A stretch of DNA of 64,000 nucleotides, from positions 1,054,001 through 1,118,000 of the forward strand of contig NZ_JADQDK010000001.1 of NCBI RefSeq assembly GCF_019263705.2. The letters are read 5' to 3'. Below, one piece after another: positions 59,230-64,000 of the stretch. Below the pieces are notes generated by a model. That model had not been told where the DNA came from. It was given only the letters and a program-made list of their open reading frames with translations, and did no database searches. The stretch comes from Pseudonocardia abyssalis (GTDB lineage Bacteria > Actinomycetota > Actinomycetes > Mycobacteriales > Pseudonocardiaceae). The translations under genes and the position numbers were made by a program. Position 1 is the stretch's first letter; every line of letters starts with the position of its first letter.

Positions 59230-60012
59230 TCACTCGTGCCCCTTGCGCAGCGCCTCGCGCACGTCGGTGATCGCGGTGAAGAACGCGGCGGACTCCCGGA
59301 CGTCCTCGACGTCGTCGGGGGCGAGGTCGGTGCCGGTGCCCGGTCGCCGGCCGGTGACGATCCCGGTGATCCGCCCCGGCCGCGGCGACATGACGACCAC
59401 CCGGTCCGACAGCACCACGGCCTCGGGGATCGAGTGCGTCACGAACAGCACCGCGGCACCGGTCTCGCCCGCGATCCGCAGCAGCTCGGCCTGCATCCGC
59501 TCGCGCGTCATCTCGTCCAGGGCCCCGAAGGGCTCGTCCATCAGCAGCAGCGACGGCTTCGGTGCGAGCGCGCGGGCGATCGCGACACGCTGCTGCATCC
59601 CGCCCGAGAGCTCCCCGGGCCGCGACCGCGCGAACTCCGTCAGCCCCACCATCTCCAGCAGCTCCGCGGCCCGCGCCCGGCGCTCCGCCTTCGGCACCCC
59701 GTGCACGTGCAGCGGCAGCTCGACGTTCTCCGCGACGCTGCGCCACTCGAGCAGCCCGGCCTGCTGGAACGCGATGCCGTAGTCCTGGTCGAGGCGGGCC
59801 CGCCCGGCGGGTTTGCCGCTGACACGCACGGTCCCGGTGCTCGGCTGCTCCAGGTCGGCGACGACGCGCAGCAGCGTCGACTTCCCACACCCCGACGGCC
59901 CGATCAGCGACACGAACTCGCCCGCAGCGATCGTCAGCTCGATGCCGTCCAGTGCGCGGACCGGCCCGAAGTCCTTGTCGATGCCGACCAGTTCGACGGC
60001 GGGCCCGCTCAC
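59230..60012 (-). CDS. ABC ATPase (SsuB/TauB/ThiZ type)
   Basis: 260 residues. Walker A GPSGCGKST near residue 38, Q-loop IAFQQAGLLEWRSV, signature LSGGMQQRVAIARAL, Walker B LLLMDEPFGALDEMTR and switch FVTHSIPEAV: the class that serves taurine, sulfonate and thiamine-precursor importers. GTG overlaps the first permease stop by four bases. Confidence 0.93.
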   Translation of the reverse strand: MSGPAVELVGIDKDFGPVRALDGIELTIAAGEFVSLIGPSGCGKSTLLRVVADLEQPSTGTVRVSGKPAGRARLDQDYGIAFQQAGLLEWRSVAENVELPLHVHGVPKAERRARAAELLEMVGLTEFARSRPGELSGGMQQRVAIARALAPKPSLLLMDEPFGALDEMTRERMQAELLRIAGETGAAVLFVTHSIPEAVVLSDRVVVMSPRPGRITGIVTGRRPGTGTDLAPDDVEDVRESAAFFTAITDVREALRKGHE

Positions 60013-60890
60013 GCCGTGTTCCCGCGGTAGCGGCGCAGCCCGAGGTCCAGCAGCCCGACGGCCGCGGCCGCGACGAGCCCGAGCACGGCGGCCCCGAGGA
60101 TCGCGGTGTACATCCGCGACGGGTCACCCGTCGCCGACTGCGCGTACTCGATGATCAGCCGCCCGACGCCGCCGCGGGTGCCGGTGGAGATCTCCGCGAC
60201 GATCGCGCCGACGACGGCCGCGGCCGCCGCGAGCCGCACCGCGGGCAGCACGTGCGGCACCGACGCGGGCAGCCGGAGCCGGAGCAGCGTCGTCCACCAA
60301 CCCGCGGCCAGCGACCGGAACAGCTCGACGTCGGCGGAGCGCGGTGAGGTCAGCCCGCGCAGCATCCCGACCGCTATCGGGAAGAACGCCAGGTAGGAGG
60401 AGATGACCATGACGCTGGTCCAGGGCTGCCACGGCTGACCGAAGATCGCGATCTTCCCGCCCCATCCGGCGACCAGTGGCGCGATCGCGATGAGCGGCAC
60501 GGTCTGCGACAGCACGACCCAGGGCAGCAGCGCGCGCTCGAACAGCCCGAACCGGGCCATCGCCAGGGCCAGCGCCGATCCGAGCAGACCGCCGATGACG
60601 AGCCCGCCGAGGGCCAGCCCGAGCGTGAACACCGCGCCGGACGCGACGGCCTCACCGACCGTCCGCTGCGCCGCCGCCCCCGCCACCTCGGGTTCGGCCA
60701 ACCGGGTCAGCACCGTCCACACGTGCGGCATCGCCGCGTCGTCGGTGCGGGGGAGGACCCGCGTGTCGCCGATGCTCACCCCGGCGTCGGGCAGCACCGC
60801 TTTCGCCAGCTCCCACACCCCGACCAGCAGCGCGAACGCGGCCACCGCGCTCAGCGCGGTGCGCGCCCGACCCATCCGTGCCCAGACCAT
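60009..60890 (-). CDS. ABC permease (BPD_transp_1), first gene of the NMT1-type operon
   Basis: 293 residues, about six helices, with an EAA loop RSLAAGWWTTLLRLRLPASVPHVLPAVRLA. N-terminal MVWARMGRARTALSAVAAF leads to the first helix; the ATG at 60875 (MGRART) is an alternative start. Two different permeases with one ATPase suggest a heterodimeric channel. Confidence 0.9.
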   Translation of the reverse strand: MVWARMGRARTALSAVAAFALLVGVWELAKAVLPDAGVSIGDTRVLPRTDDAAMPHVWTVLTRLAEPEVAGAAAQRTVGEAVASGAVFTLGLALGGLVIGGLLGSALALAMARFGLFERALLPWVVLSQTVPLIAIAPLVAGWGGKIAIFGQPWQPWTSVMVISSYLAFFPIAVGMLRGLTSPRSADVELFRSLAAGWWTTLLRLRLPASVPHVLPAVRLAAAAAVVGAIVAEISTGTRGGVGRLIIEYAQSATGDPSRMYTAILGAAVLGLVAAAAVGLLDLGLRRYRGNTA

Positions 60891-61026
60891 CCGTGCAGGG
60901 TCCTTCCCGATCAGTGGAAAGGGAAGACTGCGCAGTCCGGATGACGAGGGTGTTGCCGACCTGTTGCCGTTCGCGGCGGCCGCGGATCACCCGGTGTGGC
61001 CGGCTCACGCGCACCCCCGGCCGCCC
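60891..61026. other. Upstream region of the NMT1-type operon
   Basis: 136 bases with no supported gene; must hold the operon promoter on the minus strand. I looked for a TPP or FMN riboswitch (conserved CTGAGA or AGGGG-like cores) and found none. Confidence 0.45.
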
Positions 61027-61048
61027 CGCGCACCGTCGAGGGTGCGCG
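61027..61048 (-). terminator. Hairpin after the metallo-hydrolase gene
   Basis: CGCGCACC (61027-61034) and GGTGCGCG (61041-61048) form a perfect 8-bp stem with loop GTCGAG, 28 bases beyond the hydrolase stop. Probably its terminator. Confidence 0.6.
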
Positions 61049-61075
61049 TCGGGACGGAGGGTGCGCGCGGGGTCG

Positions 61076-61762
61076 TCAGCTCTCGTCGACCCAGCCCCGG
61101 GACTTCCAGTCCGGGATCGACGGGCGCTCCTTGCCGAGCGTCGTGTCGTCGCCGTGGCCGGGGTAGACCCAGGTGTCGTCGGGCAGGACGTCGAAGACGC
61201 GGGCCTCGAGGTCGGCCACCAGCGACCAGAAGTCGGGCTCGGACCAGGTACGGCCGGGGCCGCCGGGGAACAGCGAGTCGGCGCTGAACAGGTGCGGGTG
61301 GTCGGCACCGCGGTAGAGCAGCGCGATCGAGCCCTGCGTGTGCCCGCGCAGGTGGATGACCTCGAGCTCGATGCGCCCGAACCGGATCGTGTCTCCGTGC
61401 TCGACGAGCTCGTCCATCGGGATCGGCAGCTCGGGGGCGTCGATCGGGTGGGCGATCAGGTGCGGCTGGAACATGCCCGCGACCGCGCCGAGGGCCTGCC
61501 AGTGGTCGGCGTGGCGGTGCGAGGTGACCAGCGTGTGCAGCACCGGCCGGTCGTCGCCCGCGCCGATCAGGTCGGCCAGCCGTTCCGCGTCGTTGGCCGC
61601 GTCGAGCAGCAGCGCCTCGTTCGTGGCCCGGCAGACCAGGAGGAAGGCGTTGTTGTCCATCGGGCCGACGGAGAGCTTGGTGACGGTCAGCGCCTCGAGC
61701 TCGCGCCGGGCCGCGGGGCCGCCGGGATCGGTGTGACCTGAGTAGTTGTCGAGGACGTCCAC
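61076..61762 (-). CDS. MBL-fold metallo-hydrolase (glyoxalase II-like)
   Basis: 228 residues. Zinc motif THxHxDH as SHRHADHW, further ligands in LRGHTQGSIAL, FSADSLFPGG and VYPGHGDDTT; the last Asp-His pattern is like hydroxyacylglutathione hydrolases. It would cleave thioesters such as mycothiol conjugates, by inference. GTG at 61762 is preceded by TACTGT six bases upstream, a leaderless start, and is preferred over 61783. Confidence 0.88.
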   Translation of the reverse strand: MDVLDNYSGHTDPGGPAARRELEALTVTKLSVGPMDNNAFLLVCRATNEALLLDAANDAERLADLIGAGDDRPVLHTLVTSHRHADHWQALGAVAGMFQPHLIAHPIDAPELPIPMDELVEHGDTIRFGRIELEVIHLRGHTQGSIALLYRGADHPHLFSADSLFPGGPGRTWSEPDFWSLVADLEARVFDVLPDDTWVYPGHGDDTTLGKERPSIPDWKSRGWVDES

Positions 61763-61768
61763 GAGAGC

Positions 61769-61774
61769 ACAGTA
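61769..61774 (-). promoter_or_regulatory. -10 box TACTGT for leaderless metallo-hydrolase gene
   Basis: On the minus strand TACTGT (61774 to 61769) ends six bases before the GTG at 61762, with no ribosome site between. It fits TANNNT and supports a leaderless start. Confidence 0.55.
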
Positions 61775-61904
61775 GTCCGTCACGATCGGGTCCCGGTCGT
61801 CACGCGATCCGTTGACAAGCTGGAGTCAGCACTACACGATCCGTCCGGTTCGCTCCCCCTTTGTAGAACGTCCCACCACCGGTCACTCACCGAGGAGTCC
61901 CGAC

Positions 61905-63125
61905 ATGGAGCACCCCGCCCTCACCCGCCGTCGTCTGCTGAGTCTGTTCGGGGCCGCGGCGGCCTTGCCTGTCCTCTCCGCGTGCGGCAGCAGCGTCGGT
62001 GGCGGCGGTGCGGCCCCGGCCGCCGGCGGTGGCGGGGGTGCGATCAAGGTCGGCCTGGTCGTGCCGCAGTCCGGCGTCTACGCGGCACTCGGCGAGGACA
62101 TGACCCGCGGCTGGAACCTGTGGCTCGACGCCAACGGCGGGAAGTTCGGCGACTACACCGTCGAGACCGTCGCCGTCGACGAGGGGGAGAACCCGCAGAC
62201 CGGTGTCCCGGCCGTGCAGCGGGTCATCCAGCAGGACAACGTCGACGTCGTGGTGGGCCTGGTCAACTCGGCCACCGCACTCGGGGTCAAGGACCTGCTG
62301 ACGGAGTCGAAGAAGCTGCTCATCGTCACCAACGCGGGCGCGGGCGCGCTGACCGGCCCGGACCGCACCCCCTACATCTGGCGCACCTCGTTCACCAACG
62401 CGCAGATCGCGGCCGCGATGGGCACGCACCTGGCCGAGACGGGCTTCGCCGAGGGCGTCTTCCTGATCGCCCCCGACTACGCGGCGGGCACCGAGGTCAT
62501 CGAGGGCTTCAAGGCCGCCTACACCGCGGGTGGCGGCACGATCGCAGGAGAGGCGAAGCCCCCGTTCGGCACCACGTCGGACTACCAGCCGTTCCTCTCG
62601 ACGATCCAGGCCTCCGGCGCGAAGGCCACCTTCTGCTTCTTCTCCGGCGCCGAGGCGATCACCTTCGTGCAGCAGTACGCGCAGTTCGGGCTCTCGGCGT
62701 CGATCCCGCTCTACGGCTCGGGCTTCCTCACCGAGGGCAACGTGCTGGCCCAGCAGGGCCAGGCCGCGCTCGGCGTACAGACGACGCTGCACTACACCGA
62801 CCAGCTCGACAACCCGGCCAACACCGCGTTCGTCGAGTCCTACACCGCCGCGTACGGCGAGGCGCCGAGCACGTTCTCCGTGCAGACCTGGGACGCGGCG
62901 AACGTCCTGAACCGCGCCCTCGCCTCGGCCACCGCACTCGACGGCGACGCGCTCGCCACGGCGCTCGGCGGCATCGGCGCCGTCGACGACAGCCCGCGCG
63001 GCACCTGGGAGTTCGACGGCCAGACCCCGCGGCAGAACATCTACCTGCGCAGCGTGCAGGACGCGGGCGGCACGCTGGTCAACGCGGTCGTCGAGGACCT
63101 CGGCCAGCAGAGCCAGCCGGGCTGA
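61905..63125 (+). CDS. Branched-chain/urea-type ABC substrate-binding lipoprotein
   Basis: 406 residues. The N-terminus has RRRLLSLFGAAAALPVL and lipobox LSAC, a possible Tat lipoprotein signal. The mature protein has VGLVVPQSGVYAALGEDMTRGWNLWLDANGG and VVVGLVNSATALGVKDLL of type I receptors; the pattern is close to amide/aromatic-acid receptors as well as LivK. ATG at 61905 follows GAGGAG by eight bases. First gene of a second liv-type operon; the ligand is probably different from the first set. Confidence 0.9.
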   Translation: MEHPALTRRRLLSLFGAAAALPVLSACGSSVGGGGAAPAAGGGGGAIKVGLVVPQSGVYAALGEDMTRGWNLWLDANGGKFGDYTVETVAVDEGENPQTGVPAVQRVIQQDNVDVVVGLVNSATALGVKDLLTESKKLLIVTNAGAGALTGPDRTPYIWRTSFTNAQIAAAMGTHLAETGFAEGVFLIAPDYAAGTEVIEGFKAAYTAGGGTIAGEAKPPFGTTSDYQPFLSTIQASGAKATFCFFSGAEAITFVQQYAQFGLSASIPLYGSGFLTEGNVLAQQGQAALGVQTTLHYTDQLDNPANTAFVESYTAAYGEAPSTFSVQTWDAANVLNRALASATALDGDALATALGGIGAVDDSPRGTWEFDGQTPRQNIYLRSVQDAGGTLVNAVVEDLGQQSQPG

Positions 63126-63129
63126 GCGC

Positions 63130-63987
63130 GTGCTGGTCAGCATCCTCAACGGGTTCGCCATCGGGTTCCTGCTGTTCATCCTCGCCGTCGGGCTCTCGCT
63201 CGTCTTCGGGATGATGGACGTCCTCAACCTCGCGCACGGGGCGCTGTTCCTGCTCGGGGCCTACCTCGGGGCGACCCTCGCGGGCAGCTGGGGCGGGTTC
63301 CTCGGTGCGCTCGGGCTCGCCGCGCTCGGCGGGCTGGTGGCGGGCGTGCTGCTGTCGCTGATGACCGAGCCGCTGCGCAAGCGCTCGCACCTCGACCAGG
63401 CGCTGCTCACGCTCGGCGTCGCCCTGATCGCCGCGGAGCTGCTGATCATCGTGTTCGGCGACGACCCGCTCTCGGCCGCGGCCCCGCCGGGGCTCGACGG
63501 GTCGGTGTCGGTGCTCGGCGCGGTGTACCCGACCTACCGCCTGCTGATCATCGTCATCGGGGCGGTGCTCGCGCTCGCCGTCTACCTCGTCGTCGACCGG
63601 ACGCGGGTCGGCGCGCTGGTGCGGGCCACCGTCGCCGACCGGGAGATGGTGGCGACGCTCGGGATCGACAACCGGCTCGTGAAGGGGGCGGTGTTCGCGG
63701 TCGGGTCGGTGCTGGCGACGGTCGCGGGCGTGCTGGGCGGGCCGATCTACGGCGCCCGCCCCGGCCTCGACGCCACCGTGCTGATCCTCGCGCTCGTCGT
63801 CGTCGTGATCGGCGGGCTCGGATCCGTGCGCGGTGCGCTGGTCGGGGCGCTGGTGATCGGGCAGATCGACACCGTCGGGCGCGTGCTGCTGCCGGACTTC
63901 GCGTCGTTCGTGCTGTTCGGGGCGCTGGCCCTGGTGCTGGTGCTGCGGCCGCAGGGGCTGTTCGGGACGCGGGCGGTGGCGCGGTGA
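63130..63987 (+). CDS. Branched-chain amino-acid type ABC permease (LivH)
   Basis: 285 residues, about eight helices. LivH marks: VFGMMDVLNLAHGALFLLGAY near residue 25 and ALVRATVADREMVATLGI near 165 (coupling loop). GTG at 63130, four bases after the binding protein stop. Ends in GTGA overlapping the next permease. Confidence 0.9.
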   Translation: MLVSILNGFAIGFLLFILAVGLSLVFGMMDVLNLAHGALFLLGAYLGATLAGSWGGFLGALGLAALGGLVAGVLLSLMTEPLRKRSHLDQALLTLGVALIAAELLIIVFGDDPLSAAAPPGLDGSVSVLGAVYPTYRLLIIVIGAVLALAVYLVVDRTRVGALVRATVADREMVATLGIDNRLVKGAVFAVGSVLATVAGVLGGPIYGARPGLDATVLILALVVVVIGGLGSVRGALVGALVIGQIDTVGRVLLPDFASFVLFGALALVLVLRPQGLFGTRAVAR

Positions 63988-64000
63988 CCGCCGTCGAGTC
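63984..64000 (+). CDS. Start of LivM-type permease (partial)
   Basis: GTG at 63984 overlaps the livH stop by four bases and reads VTAVE to the window end. By operon order it should be the LivM permease of this second importer. Confidence 0.5.

Noticed and set aside
60891..61026. TPP or FMN riboswitch before the NMT1-type importer
   Set aside because: The conserved cores of both riboswitches are absent on the minus strand.

Overview
This is GC-rich (about 73%) actinobacterial chromosome, most likely from Pseudonocardiaceae (a Pseudonocardia-like organism). The signs are the codon bias, frequent GTG/TTG starts, several leaderless genes with a TANNNT box 6-7 bases before the start codon, and a core block (ANTAR regulator, rpsA, coaE with a GrpB tail, DUF402, uvrB) in the order known from Mycobacterium (Rv1626 to Rv1633 region). 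The genus is inferred; no 16S or marker search was possible. No phage, IS element, CRISPR array or conjugation gene was seen.

Layout. 1-10.7 kb: a peptide/nickel-type substrate-binding lipoprotein divergent from an MFS exporter, an FrnE/cystathionine beta-synthase pair, a racemase-ACT fusion with a methyltransferase, an aroE cluster, a DprE2-like reductase, and a repeat-rich gap. 10.7-17.4 kb: a tRNA with a Leu anticodon, the PdtaR-like antiterminator regulator, and a complete branched-chain amino-acid type ABC operon (livK-H-M-G-[micro-ORF]-F). 17.4-29.7 kb: a thioesterase, a BtrH-like protein, a methyltransferase/winged-helix pair, then the core block rpsA, lipoprotein, coaE, sigma factor plus membrane partner, DUF402, uvrB. 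29.7-41 kb: a GT87 glycosyltransferase, LysR/EamA pair, an ABC-2 system whose ATPase is fused to a secreted hydrolase, a LigD-type polymerase, a phosphoesterase and a Ca2+/cation antiporter-like protein.

41-48.5 kb is the most distinctive accessory region. A minus-strand operon runs cupredoxin-like protein, PQQ alcohol dehydrogenase (with the extra Asp typical of lanthanide-dependent enzymes and no visible signal peptide), pqqA, pqqB, pqqC, pqqD, pqqE, so cofactor synthesis and the enzyme that uses it are made together. A CYTH-domain protein and an R2-like di-iron protein flank it.

48.5-64 kb: YkvA, FKBP isomerase, a DHA2 drug exporter, an iron-uptake/peroxidase pair efeO-efeB (efeB frameshifted, no efeU in view) behind an S9 peptidase, an LCP cell-wall ligase, a four-gene NMT1-type ABC importer, a metallo-hydrolase, and the start of a second branched-chain/urea-type ABC operon running off the right edge.

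Two intergenic loci 29 kb apart carry the same kind of array: direct and inverted copies of a GCGACTC core at an exact 22-bp period. Gene starts below were chosen from Shine-Dalgarno sites, leaderless promoter boxes and neighbour overlaps; all family assignments come from reading motifs, not database searches.
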